Assembly: GCF_039543225.1 (NCBI RefSeq)
Contig: NZ_BAABJI010000004.1
Coordinates: 62,001 to 126,000, forward strand
From: Mucilaginibacter defluvii
GTDB lineage: Bacteria; Bacteroidota; Bacteroidia; Sphingobacteriales; Sphingobacteriaceae
Direction of reading: 5' to 3'
DNA: 64,000 bases
Shown here: piece after piece, positions 52,036 through 61,392 of the stretch
Layout: every line of letters begins with the position of its first letter
How positions within the stretch are numbered: position 1 is the stretch's first letter
The notes under the pieces: generated by a model
Database searches by the model: none
What the model saw: only the letters and a program-made list of their open reading frames with translations
Told to the model about the DNA's origin: nothing
Made by a program: the position numbers and the translations under genes

Positions 52036-54873
52036 GTGCATAAACCGGCATCAATAAAACATACCATCCTGATACTTTTTGCGGTATTGCTGGCCGCGGC
52101 CTGTACACTCGAGAAGAAAACCCCGCTTAACCGCCGCCTGCAAAACCTTACGGCGCATTATAATATCCTATTTAACGCCCGTGAGCTACTGAACCAAAAA
52201 CAGGAAGCCTATGCCGCCGCGTTTATTGATGATTATAGCGAACTGCTGCGCGTTTATCCCGATACGGCCGATGCAATTGAAGGTGACAAGGAGCTTGCCG
52301 CCGTAATTGAAAAAGGCAACTACATTATTAATTTCAAGGAGCAAAGCAACTATGTTGGCGATGCCTACCTGCTGCTGGGCAAAGCCAACTACCTGGGCAA
52401 ACAATATTTTAACGCCCAGGAATATTTCGATTATGTATTACGATCGTATCGCGAAAAGCCGGAACTTTTGCAGGAAGCCCGTGTATGGAAAGCCCGCAGC
52501 ATGATGATGCTGAACCAACAAGAAGAGGCTAAACCCGAAATTGATACCGCTTTGCGCAGTATCAATCCTAAAAAGGATGTAACGGCTGATGTGTATGCTA
52601 CGGCACTGCAATACTATATAGATACCCGCGATTATACCAATGCGGAGGCGATGGCGATACAAGCTGTTGAGTTTGCCAACAATTCACAATACCGGGCACG
52701 CTGGCGTTTTGTTTTGGCGCAGTTGCAGGAGTTGAATAATAAACCTGCCGATGCCGTAAACACTTACACCCGCATAGTGCACAGCAACGCCCCTTTTGAA
52801 ATGGCCTTTAATGCCGATTTGAACCGCATTCGTATTGAAGATACGCGCGATGGCGTGAAGATCAGCCGGGTTGACCGCTTGCGGAGCTTGCTGCGCAACA
52901 GCAATAACAGGGAATTTACCGACCAGATTTATTACCATATCGCCCAGATTTACTATACCGAGCATAACATTGATAAAGCCGTAGAAAACTACCGGCTGGC
53001 AATAGCCGCCAGTGGCCAAAACCAACAGCAAAAGGGCTTAGCCTACCTGCGCCTGGCCGATATTTATTTTAAGGATAAGGCCAACTATCCGGATGCCAAG
53101 AATTATTACGACAGTACCCTGGCCAATCTTTCACCAACTTATCCGGGTTACCTGGCCATCCGTAAAAAAACAGATAACCTGCAGCAGCTTACCGCCAACC
53201 TGAGCATTGTTGCCCATGAGGACACCCTGCAAATGCTGGCCCGCCTGCCTGAGCCGGCACGCACCAATATGGTTGATAGTATGGTGAACCGCTACCTGCT
53301 GCTACAGCAGCTAAGCACCCAGGTTACATCATCCGATCCAAAATCGGCCACGGCGCCAACCGCTGTTCCGCTGGAGATAAGCAATACGCAAAACCCGAGA
53401 GCGAGCACGCCAACCGGCGGTAACTTCTATTTTTATAATAATGCGGCCGTGGGCTCGGGCTTCGCCACCTTTAAACAACGCTGGGGCAACCGTAAGCTGG
53501 AGGATAACTGGCGCCGCAGTCAGCGCAGCACGGCGAACCTGACGGTAAACAATTCGCAAACCACCAACCCGAACGCGGTACAAAACCAGTTGCAGCAAAC
53601 GCAAAATAATACCGCCACTGCCGATTACCGCCAGCAATTGCTGCAAACTATCCCGGTAAATGCGGCAATGGTTAACCAATCAAACATCCGGATTTATAAT
53701 GCCTTGTTGGAAATAGCCAACTTTTACCGGGATGTTATTGACGATCCGAAAGAAGCTATCGCTGCCTATGAACTGATATTGAAACGTTTTCCGGACAACC
53801 CGAACCGCGCTGCCATTTATTACAGCCTGTACCGATTGTATACCGGCACCAACCAACTGGCCCGTGCCGATGAATATAAGAGCCGGCTATTGAAGGAATT
53901 TGCTGACTCGCCATACGCCAGGGTGATCCTGGACCCGGATTATGCCAAACGCATTAACGATGCCGATGCCAGCTTTAACGCCTTGTATAATGAGGTTTAC
54001 GAACTATATGCGCAACGCAAATATCCCGAAGTTATGCAACAGGTAGATGCGCTGATGCAGCAATACCCTAACAATAAGCTATCGGCACAGCTGCAATACC
54101 TGCGTGCGCTGGCCCGCGGCAGGCAGGTAAAAGTTGATCCGTTTAAAGCCGACTTGCAGAATATTATGAATGCCTACCCTGCCGATGGGCTGATAACACC
54201 GCTGATTAATCAGCACCTGGCGTTTATCAACGCCAACAGCAATGAAATGGCCGCACGCAGGTTTGCCATATTAGACAGCGACCCTGATTATATACCTTTC
54301 GCCCCGGAAGAAGTGGGGCCACTGGTTACCGAGTTTGCCACTGTGGCAGATAAGCGTGTAGAAAAACCCAAAGTGGAAAAGCCTGTTGTAGTAGCCAAAC
54401 CAGCCGACAGCCCCGTAGTAAAGAAACCTGAACCGGTAATAGCTAAACAAGCGGATATCGTCCAACCGAAAACAGATAGCGTAAGCGCCCCGGCAAAGCC
54501 GAAAAAGGTTTATCCGTTTAACGAGAGCGACAGCACCAACTACTATTTTGTGATAAGCGTAAGTTCGCGTACAACTAATCTGGCTTCATCACGTTTTGGT
54601 GTAGGGCAGTTTAACCGTACCCGGTATCAGGGTGTGCGCATACGGCATCAGCTAAAACAATCCGGAGATAACCAGCTTATTTATGTCGGCCGGTTTTATA
54701 CCGTAGGCGAGGCTAAGGAATATGCGCGCAACATTATACCTTTGATGCCGGAGATAATGAAGGTGCCAAAAGATAAATACACTTTCTTTATCATCACACA
54801 GCAAAATCTGGATAAATTAGCCGACGGAAAACTACTGGATACGTATAAGGAATATTACCAGGATAATTTTTAG
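52036..54873 (+). CDS. sprE: TPR lipoprotein, SprE/PorW-like type IX secretion component
   Basis: 945 residues from a GTG at 52036. A lipoprotein signal (LLAAACTL, Cys24) precedes many TPR-like units (about 90-720) and a C-terminal SPOR-like sandwich (about 830-940, YYFVISVSSRTTNLASSRFGVGQFN). The N-terminal LNRRLQNLTAHYNILFNARELL resembles SprE/PorW, an outer-membrane-associated lipoprotein needed for gliding and type IX secretion. A low-complexity Asn/Gln stretch (about 500-535) and Lys/Pro/Val-rich stretch (about 775-825) link domains. It is 8 nt from PBP1A. The assignment is by family recall, not search. Confidence 0.75.
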   Translation: MHKPASIKHTILILFAVLLAAACTLEKKTPLNRRLQNLTAHYNILFNARELLNQKQEAYAAAFIDDYSELLRVYPDTADAIEGDKELAAVIEKGNYIINFKEQSNYVGDAYLLLGKANYLGKQYFNAQEYFDYVLRSYREKPELLQEARVWKARSMMMLNQQEEAKPEIDTALRSINPKKDVTADVYATALQYYIDTRDYTNAEAMAIQAVEFANNSQYRARWRFVLAQLQELNNKPADAVNTYTRIVHSNAPFEMAFNADLNRIRIEDTRDGVKISRVDRLRSLLRNSNNREFTDQIYYHIAQIYYTEHNIDKAVENYRLAIAASGQNQQQKGLAYLRLADIYFKDKANYPDAKNYYDSTLANLSPTYPGYLAIRKKTDNLQQLTANLSIVAHEDTLQMLARLPEPARTNMVDSMVNRYLLLQQLSTQVTSSDPKSATAPTAVPLEISNTQNPRASTPTGGNFYFYNNAAVGSGFATFKQRWGNRKLEDNWRRSQRSTANLTVNNSQTTNPNAVQNQLQQTQNNTATADYRQQLLQTIPVNAAMVNQSNIRIYNALLEIANFYRDVIDDPKEAIAAYELILKRFPDNPNRAAIYYSLYRLYTGTNQLARADEYKSRLLKEFADSPYARVILDPDYAKRINDADASFNALYNEVYELYAQRKYPEVMQQVDALMQQYPNNKLSAQLQYLRALARGRQVKVDPFKADLQNIMNAYPADGLITPLINQHLAFINANSNEMAARRFAILDSDPDYIPFAPEEVGPLVTEFATVADKRVEKPKVEKPVVVAKPADSPVVKKPEPVIAKQADIVQPKTDSVSAPAKPKKVYPFNESDSTNYYFVISVSSRTTNLASSRFGVGQFNRTRYQGVRIRHQLKQSGDNQLIYVGRFYTVGEAKEYARNIIPLMPEIMKVPKDKYTFFIITQQNLDKLADGKLLDTYKEYYQDNF

Positions 54874-54881
54874 ATAAAAAA

Positions 54882-57119
54882 ATGATCGTAAAACTTTCAC
54901 CACAGGATACCCGCAGGTATAACTGGTATATATGGCGCTTCGTAATTGCTTGTTTCTCGTTCGTAGTTATTATGTTGCTGCTTACAGCATTCGGCATATT
55001 CGGGCAACTACCATCCTTCCGCGACCTGGAGAATCCTAAAAGCAACCTGGCATCGCAGGTCATATCATCAGACAAGCAGATACTGGGTACCTATTTTGTT
55101 CAGAACCGTACCAATGTTACTTATAAAGAGATTTCTCCCTACGTGATAAACGCGCTGGTGGCTACGGAAGATGCCCGTTTTTACGACCACTCGGGTATCG
55201 ACTTTAATCGTACGTTCTCTATTATTTTTTATAACCTGATAGGCAAAAAACAAGGCGGCAGTACCATTACCCAGCAGTTGGCACTTAACCTTTTCTCAGA
55301 GCGCGCGCACAATCCATTCAAGCGTATCATCCAAAAATTACAGGAGTGGATAACCGCCGTTAAAATAGAGCGCCATTATACCAAGGAAGAGGTTATCACC
55401 ATGTACCTTAACACGGTTGACTTTGGCGCTTACAATGTATTCGGCATCAAATCAGCCGCTTTAACTTATTTTAATACTACACCTGATAAGCTAACGCCCG
55501 ATCAGGCCGCTTTGCTGGTAGGTATGGTAAACGGCCCGGGTATATATTCGCCAATTAACCACCCCGATAACGCCATTAAACGCCGTAACCTGGTGTTGCG
55601 CCGCATGGGCGAAGTTGGTTACCTGAGCGATGGACAGGTTGAGGAATTTAAACAAAAACCACTTGGCCTGAGCTTCCACCCCATTAATCATAACGAGGGC
55701 TCGGCACCGTATTTCAGGGCTATCCTGAAAAGAGAAGTACAAAGAATATTGGTTGATAAATCAATATTTAAAGAGGGCGATATACCTTATGACCTGGATC
55801 GTGATGGTTTAAAAATTTATACAACCATTGATGCTACCATGCAGCGCTACGCCGAAGAGGCGCAAAAGGAATACATGCGCAACCTGCAGGCTCAATTCAA
55901 TAATCATTGGAAGGGGCGTAGCCTGTGGAAAGGTATAAACAATTTTCAGCTACTGCTTAAGCAGGGTATGCAGCGCAGCGACCGTTACAAGGCGCTGAAG
56001 CTGGCCGGGAAATCGGATGAGGAGATCAAGGAAGATTTTAATACTCCGGCTAAGATGACCTTATTTACCTGGAAAGGTGATATTGATACAACGATGAAGC
56101 CGATAGACTCCATTGTTTATCATAAGATGATGCTACGTAATGCCATGATGAGCATGGATCCTACCACAGGTTACATTAAGGCCTGGGTAGGCGGCACCAA
56201 CTTTGAACATTTTAAGTATGACCAGGTGCGCATGGGTACACGCCAGGTAGGCTCAACCGCCAAACCGTTTACTTATGCCGTGGCTGTGGATGCAGGCTTT
56301 TCGCCTTGTATGGAAGTGGCCAACGTGCCGGTGACCATAACCGGTTACGGCGAACCATGGACACCGCGCTCAACAGGCACTATACCAGGCGTACTTACTT
56401 TGCGCAAGGCTTTGGCCAACTCGCAAAACTACATTACCGCTTATGTAATGAATGAGGTTAAACCGCAACCGGTGGTTGACCTGATCAAGAAAATGGGGGT
56501 GAATAGTCCGGATATCGGGCCTTACCCATCTATCTGCCTCGGAACATTTAATGCCTCGGTATTTGATATGACGGGGGCTTACTCTGCCTTTGCCAACCAT
56601 GGCGTGTGGACAGAGCCGACCTTCCTGCTGCGTATAGAAGATAAAAACGGCAACGTATTATATGACCACCACGCCACCGTTAGGCAGGCACTTAACGAGC
56701 AAACCGCTTACGTAATGACCTATATGCTGAAAGGCGTAGTTGACGAAGGTACCGGCTGGCGCTTACGCTCAAAATATAAACTGACTAACCCAATAGGTGG
56801 CAAAACCGGTACTACGCAATCAAACTCAGATGGCTGGTTCATCGGCATTACACCGCAGCTGGTTACCGGCGTTTGGACGGGTTGTGAGGATCGAGACATC
56901 CACTTCCGCTCTACCAACCTGGGCGAGGGCGCGAATACCGCGCTACCGATATTCGCGCTGTACATGCAAAAGGTATATGCCAACCAGGCGTTAGGTATTA
57001 AAAAGAATGTCGACTTTGATCCGCCAAAATCGGGAGTGAGCATAACGCTGGATTGTAAATCATACCACCAGCAGCAGCAACCCGATAGTACCGGGGTAGA
57101 AGACCGGCTGGAATTTTAG
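54882..57119 (+). CDS. Penicillin-binding protein 1A (bifunctional class A)
   Basis: 745 residues. One N-terminal membrane segment (about 15-45), a GT51 glycosyltransferase domain (about 70-245; catalytic ATEDARFYDHSGIDF and GGSTITQQLALNLFSE), and a transpeptidase domain (about 410-700; GSTAKPFTYAV with the catalytic Ser, NSQN, and KTGTT). It polymerises and cross-links peptidoglycan at the outer face of the inner membrane. It starts 8 nt after the SprE-like stop. Confidence 0.95.
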   Translation: MIVKLSPQDTRRYNWYIWRFVIACFSFVVIMLLLTAFGIFGQLPSFRDLENPKSNLASQVISSDKQILGTYFVQNRTNVTYKEISPYVINALVATEDARFYDHSGIDFNRTFSIIFYNLIGKKQGGSTITQQLALNLFSERAHNPFKRIIQKLQEWITAVKIERHYTKEEVITMYLNTVDFGAYNVFGIKSAALTYFNTTPDKLTPDQAALLVGMVNGPGIYSPINHPDNAIKRRNLVLRRMGEVGYLSDGQVEEFKQKPLGLSFHPINHNEGSAPYFRAILKREVQRILVDKSIFKEGDIPYDLDRDGLKIYTTIDATMQRYAEEAQKEYMRNLQAQFNNHWKGRSLWKGINNFQLLLKQGMQRSDRYKALKLAGKSDEEIKEDFNTPAKMTLFTWKGDIDTTMKPIDSIVYHKMMLRNAMMSMDPTTGYIKAWVGGTNFEHFKYDQVRMGTRQVGSTAKPFTYAVAVDAGFSPCMEVANVPVTITGYGEPWTPRSTGTIPGVLTLRKALANSQNYITAYVMNEVKPQPVVDLIKKMGVNSPDIGPYPSICLGTFNASVFDMTGAYSAFANHGVWTEPTFLLRIEDKNGNVLYDHHATVRQALNEQTAYVMTYMLKGVVDEGTGWRLRSKYKLTNPIGGKTGTTQSNSDGWFIGITPQLVTGVWTGCEDRDIHFRSTNLGEGANTALPIFALYMQKVYANQALGIKKNVDFDPPKSGVSITLDCKSYHQQQQPDSTGVEDRLEF

Positions 57120-57132
57120 GCTCCGAATTTTA

Positions 57133-57140
57133 TATTTTTG
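57133..57140 (+). promoter_or_regulatory. -7 promoter box for uvrC
   Basis: TATTTTTG (TAnnTTTG), 71 nt upstream of the uvrC ATG, leaving a leader that contains the repeat at 57185-57209. Confidence 0.4.
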
Positions 57141-57184
57141 CATCAAATAAAGCTTTTTTGCGTTAACAATATATTTATCTGATT

Positions 57185-57209
57185 TCCCCCGTTTAGGGGG
57201 TTAGGGGGC
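57185..57209. repeat. Half copy of C/G-rich repeat in uvrC leader
   Basis: TCCCCC, GTTTA, GGGGG, TTA, GGGGGC resembles the right arm of the repeat at 27339-27362. It ends 2 nt before the uvrC ATG, where a C5/G5 stem would fold over the ribosome entry region. Confidence 0.75.
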
Positions 57210-57211
57210 TA

Positions 57212-59047
57212 ATGGAGCGATTTGATTACAGGGCGGCACTAAAAAACATACCACACCGGCCGGGTGTATACCAGTTTTGGGACAGCGAGAACGAACTGAT
57301 CTACATCGGTAAGGCTAAAGATTTGCGTAACCGCGTTACATCTTACTTTAACAAGGATTTGAACGTGAATGCCAAAACGCGCGTGTTGGTATCAAAAATC
57401 CGTAACATCACCTTTACCATTGTTGATACCGAGGTAGATGCCTGGCTGCTGGAAAACAGCATGATCAAAAAGCATCAGCCACGTTACAACGTGATGCTGA
57501 AGGATGATAAGACCTACCCTTGGATCATCATCAAGAACGAGAACTTTCCGCGCATCTTCTGGACCCGCCGTATTGTGCGCGACGGCTCAAAATATCTTGG
57601 CCCCTATGCCTCGGTAAGCATGATGCACACTATACTTGATTTGATTCGTGAAACTTATCCGCTTCGTACCTGCAATCTGGCACTAACGCGCGAGAATATT
57701 GATAAAGGAAAGTTTAAGGTATGCCTGGAATACCAGTTAGGGAATTGCAAAGGCCCCTGCCAAAATTATCAGACCGAGGATGATTATGATAACAGCATCA
57801 ACGAGATAAAGGACATATTGAACGGTAAGATCAGCAACGTAGTGCGCGAGATGAAAGCAGAAATGGATGCCGCCGTTGCCGATATGAACTTCGAGCTGGC
57901 GCATAAGCTTAAGCGCAAGTACGATCTGCTGGAGAAGTACCAAAGTAAGTCAACCGTTGTAAATTCTTCTATTACGGATGTGGATGTTTTCAGTATTGCA
58001 TCTGAAGAAAAATATGCCTTTGTTAACTTTTTAAAGGTAATGAACGGCACCATCATTCAAACCCAAACCATCGAACTTAAAAAACGGCTGGATGAAAGCG
58101 ATGAGGAATTATTGACCCTGGCCATATTTGAATTCAGGAGCAGATATAATAGTCACTCCAAGGAGATCATTGTTCCGTTTGACGTACACCTGGAAGATGC
58201 CAGTATAAAATTCACTGTGCCCAAGCTGGGTGAAAAGAAGAAACTGCTTGACCTTTCGCAAAAGAATGTGCAGTTTTTTAAACGTGAAAAAATTGATCAA
58301 TACGAAAAGCTGAACCCCGAGATACGCACCGAGCGCCTGCTTACGCAGATGATGAAGGACTTGCGCCTTAACCAGTTGCCTCGGCATATTGAGTGTTTTG
58401 ATAACTCTAACTTTCAGGGCAAGTACCCGGTATCGGCCATTGTGGTTTTTAAGGATGCCAAGCCATCAAAAAAGGACTACCGCCACTTCAACGTAAAAAC
58501 GGTTGAAGGCCCCAACGACTTTGCCACTATGGAGGAAGCCGTGCACCGCCGCTACCGCCGTATGCTGGATGAAGGCACCGAGCTACCACAATTGATTATT
58601 ATTGACGGTGGCAAAGGGCAGCTATCGTCAGCCATGAAAAGCCTGAAATTGCTGGGCATTGAAAAACAAGTCGCGGTTATCGGTATTGCCAAAAGGCTGG
58701 AAGAACTATATTATCCAGGCGATCAGTACCCATTATACCTCGACAAAAAATCAGAAACGCTGAAGGTAATTCAGCAACTGCGTGACGAAGCTCACCGCTT
58801 CGGCATTACCTTCCACCGCAAAAAACGGGATAAAGGCACCCTGGCTACCGAGCTTGAGCTGATAGAAGGCATAGGCAAAACCACCGCCGAAAAATTGCTG
58901 AAATACTTTAAGTCTGTTAAAAAGATACGTGAGGCCAATGAGCAGGAGCTGATGGAAGTAGTAAACCTGAAACAAGCCAAAGCCATACTTACTTACTTTG
59001 CACCGAGGTTGCCGGAGCATGTGGAAACTACAGGGGATATACTATAA
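57212..59047 (+). CDS. uvrC: Excinuclease ABC subunit C (UvrC)
   Basis: 611 residues. The N-terminal GIY-YIG nuclease (GVYQFWDSENELIYIGKAKDLRNRV), UVR interaction segment (AAVADMNFELAHKLKRKYDLL), RNase H-like nuclease domain (HIECFDNSNFQGKYPVSAIVVF, IIDGGKGQLSSA), and a C-terminal HhH pair (LIEGIGKTTAEKLLKYFKSVKKI) are complete. It makes both incisions in nucleotide excision repair with UvrAB. A repeat half copy overlaps its leader. Confidence 0.98.
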   Translation: MERFDYRAALKNIPHRPGVYQFWDSENELIYIGKAKDLRNRVTSYFNKDLNVNAKTRVLVSKIRNITFTIVDTEVDAWLLENSMIKKHQPRYNVMLKDDKTYPWIIIKNENFPRIFWTRRIVRDGSKYLGPYASVSMMHTILDLIRETYPLRTCNLALTRENIDKGKFKVCLEYQLGNCKGPCQNYQTEDDYDNSINEIKDILNGKISNVVREMKAEMDAAVADMNFELAHKLKRKYDLLEKYQSKSTVVNSSITDVDVFSIASEEKYAFVNFLKVMNGTIIQTQTIELKKRLDESDEELLTLAIFEFRSRYNSHSKEIIVPFDVHLEDASIKFTVPKLGEKKKLLDLSQKNVQFFKREKIDQYEKLNPEIRTERLLTQMMKDLRLNQLPRHIECFDNSNFQGKYPVSAIVVFKDAKPSKKDYRHFNVKTVEGPNDFATMEEAVHRRYRRMLDEGTELPQLIIIDGGKGQLSSAMKSLKLLGIEKQVAVIGIAKRLEELYYPGDQYPLYLDKKSETLKVIQQLRDEAHRFGITFHRKKRDKGTLATELELIEGIGKTTAEKLLKYFKSVKKIREANEQELMEVVNLKQAKAILTYFAPRLPEHVETTGDIL

Positions 59048-59061
59048 GTACGTACAAAAGG

Positions 59062-59100
59062 CTGTCATTTCGATCTAGGTACGAGGAGAAATCCATCTAC
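59062..59100 (+). repeat. Fragment of a dispersed GTCATTTCGA-type repeat
   Basis: GCTGTCATTTCGATCTAGGT, then ACGAGGAGAAATCCATCTAC, resembles an intergenic repeat I recall from many Bacteroidota genomes. It lies 14 nt after uvrC and before the composite repeats. Confidence 0.45.
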
Positions 59101-59154
59101 TTAATAACCTCGTGCGAATTCCTTATTGAAAGTTCGTGCTTTTCTATTGTTAGT

Positions 59155-59437
59155 CTGCTCTTGGCCGCAGAGGCCAGTTACTTTGTCTTCGACACAAAGT
59201 AACCAAAAGTCAAGCCGGAAAAAACCTTCCGCCCACAGGCCTACTCCCAGGCCCGGTTTTCCGGCAGGCCAACGCGCTTTTTATTTATTTGGAAAGCAGC
59301 ACAAGCCACTCATAACCTATAATTCCGGCCTCTTAATTTTCGGGGAGCACTAAAGAAGCACTGCCTTTCACAGAAAATTAAACAGCCGGCGATTTTTGTT
59401 TCTTTTGATCGATCAAAAGAAATTCAGGACAGGTAAT
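59155..59437. repeat. Composite structured repeat, copy 1
   Basis: Module A (59155-59275, 121 bp) contains a GGCC/GGCC stem, a GTTACTTTGTC/GACACAAAGTAAC hairpin and GCCGG-rich stems. Module B (59396-59437, 42 bp) begins TTGTT and contains the perfect 20-bp palindrome TCTTTTGATCGATCAAAAGA. They are joined by about 120 bp of variable sequence. A short open frame across module A is repeat-derived, not a gene. Confidence 0.85.
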
Positions 59438-59489
59438 TAAAATGCTTTTTGTGCTTTAATTAGCGATAATACTTTATTGAATCGTCAGC

Positions 59490-59847
59490 CTGCTCTTGGC
59501 CGCAGAGGCCAGTTACTTTGTCTTGGACACAAAGTAACCAAAAGTCAAGCCGGAAAAAACCTTCCGCCCACAGGCCATACTCCCGGCCCGGTTTTCCGGC
59601 GGGCCAACGCTCATTTTTTCATTCGATGACCTAATTTGAAGATATTAAGCACAAACAGTAAATAATTTTAATAACCGGCATCAGTAATGTCCGGAGTAGC
59701 ACACGCCTTGCCAAAGCATAACCCTTCACCGGGCAGGACGTAGCCGGCGATTTATTCGTAGTTGTTTGTTTTTGTTTGCACTCATGAGATCGCTAACGCT
59801 AAGTCTTGTTTCTTTTGATCGATCAAAAGAAATTCAGGACAGGTAAT
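59490..59847. repeat. Composite structured repeat, copy 2
   Basis: Module A again (59490-59610, 121 bp, a few substitutions) and module B (59806-59847, identical over 42 bp) with a longer, different spacer. The spacer also shares AGCCGGCGATTT with copy 1. Together with copy 1 this fills the uvrC-methyltransferase gap (59048-59863), which holds no gene. Confidence 0.85.
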
Positions 59848-59863
59848 GAAGACGCTTGACAAC

Positions 59864-60487
59864 TCAGTGTGACTTCTTATAGGCTCTTGTCAATATGAAA
59901 TCACCATAAAAAGTCGCACTTGCTATAGCCTTGTATCTTTTTAACACAAAAACCTTATCAACTTCCGGCAAGTTACTTACCGGGATCGGGCTAAACATCC
60001 TGAAAAAAGTGTACATACTTTTCAGCAGCAGGGGCTGCCACCATTTGCCGGTGAGCTGAAAATCGGTATTGAGCCACAGACCACCGGGTTTTAAAACGGA
60101 ATTGATATGATTAAATGTTACAGGCAGATCAGCATCGGCGTAATTATCAAATAAAAAACCGGTGATCACCACATCAAATTCAGACTTTAACTGTACTTGT
60201 TCAATAGCCTCTACAATAAAAACTACTTCATTATTACCTACATTTCTTTTCCTGGCAAGAGCCGTCATGTTAGCGGATATTTCAATAAAGGTGATGTGCA
60301 AGCCTTCATATTGCAGGGCGGCCAGATCTTCGAGCGTTTGCCCGGTGCCGCCACCTACAATTAATATCCGAGCGTTTTTAGGTACCAGCGGCAGCAAATG
60401 CTTTTGCGAATTTTTTAGCGCGCTGCCAAACACCAGCCGGGCAAGGCTATCATAAAACCAGGCTGTTTTGTTGTAGTTAGCCGCCAT
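59864..60487 (-). CDS. Class I SAM-dependent methyltransferase
   Basis: 207 residues. Motif I is ARILIVGGGTGQTLEDLAAL (about 39-58), then an acidic strand end ITFIEISANM, and FDVVITGFLFDNY. The C-terminal helix region ends with FILTRAYKKSH. It overlaps the UbiA-like gene by 11 nt, so it may methylate the product of that enzyme, as quinone-pathway UbiE-type partners do. Confidence 0.83.
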   Translation of the reverse strand: MAANYNKTAWFYDSLARLVFGSALKNSQKHLLPLVPKNARILIVGGGTGQTLEDLAALQYEGLHITFIEISANMTALARKRNVGNNEVVFIVEAIEQVQLKSEFDVVITGFLFDNYADADLPVTFNHINSVLKPGGLWLNTDFQLTGKWWQPLLLKSMYTFFRMFSPIPVSNLPEVDKVFVLKRYKAIASATFYGDFILTRAYKKSH

Positions 60488-61367
60488 AGGTTTTCAGCAT
60501 ACTAAAAACCAGCACAATTACATATTGCAGTACCAGCACGCCATCGAGATAGAAAAAATAGTAGTACTCGTTCTTCTCCCACGTTGATTTAAAAATCAGC
60601 CAGCCGGTGAGCAGGGCGGTTAGCGTGAGGGCGAAAAAATCAGCATTAAAGCCATTATGCCTGAACATGAAAAGCAGCAATATATAACCCGCCAGCAAAA
60701 ACTGACAAAACAGGTAAGCCTTCCGTTCGCCCCAAACAACGGGGATGGTTTTAAGTCCGGTTTGCCTGTCCTGAAACAAATCACGGATATCAAACGGTAC
60801 AGTTAAGGCACCGATGAAAAGGAAACGCTTTGCGGCAAGGATTACCGTATCGCGCATGGAAATATCAGTAAGATGCCTGCCTTGCGCTTCCAGCACCGGC
60901 AGCAATACACAGCTGGCCACCCAAACTACAGTGATCAGGATGGCTTTTAAGCCGGGAATGTTGCGTAAGCCAAACTTTTGCGAACCCAATGTAAACAATG
61001 GCAGTCCGTACAATACAGATAACGCGCCCATAAAAACCAATAACAGTTTTGATGGCAGCGTCACCATAAAGAATAGCGGGATAAGCGAGAGCAGGCAGAT
61101 AATGGTGAATGACACCATTAACCGGTAATGACTAAAGAACCAGCGTACCCGTACATAGGGTGATTGCATAGGTGCTTTAGGCCGTGTTATTAGTATGCAG
61201 AAGTTATATATACCGAGGGTTGAGGTGAACAACAACGCCAGTACCGGATAAACAGGTTTGGCATCAATCAAATGAAAGGTTACCAGCGCCTGCGCCACGG
61301 CACATAAAGCCATAAACACATTGCTGAAAAGCAAAAAGTTAAGTACAGGCTGCAGCAGTTTTTTCAT
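60477..61367 (-). CDS. UbiA-superfamily-like membrane protein lacking the first Asp motif
   Basis: 296 residues with about eight membrane segments. The second prenyltransferase motif is visible as PFDIRDLFQDRQTGLKTIPVVWG (about 198-218). The first motif (NDxxDxxxD) appears as GIYNFCILITRPK (about 52-64), with none of the usual Asp. It may be a divergent prenyltransferase or a non-enzymatic relative. It overlaps a methyltransferase gene by 11 nt. Confidence 0.75.
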   Translation of the reverse strand: MKKLLQPVLNFLLFSNVFMALCAVAQALVTFHLIDAKPVYPVLALLFTSTLGIYNFCILITRPKAPMQSPYVRVRWFFSHYRLMVSFTIICLLSLIPLFFMVTLPSKLLLVFMGALSVLYGLPLFTLGSQKFGLRNIPGLKAILITVVWVASCVLLPVLEAQGRHLTDISMRDTVILAAKRFLFIGALTVPFDIRDLFQDRQTGLKTIPVVWGERKAYLFCQFLLAGYILLLFMFRHNGFNADFFALTLTALLTGWLIFKSTWEKNEYYYFFYLDGVLVLQYVIVLVFSMLKTYGG

Positions 61368-61392
61368 GCAAGTTTATACAGCCGGCGGCGGT

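Noticed and set aside
59126..59353. 75-codon open frame on the plus strand after uvrC
   Set aside because: It lies across module A of the composite repeat and reads through its hairpins; the other copy does not preserve it as a gene. Low-complexity, repeat-derived.
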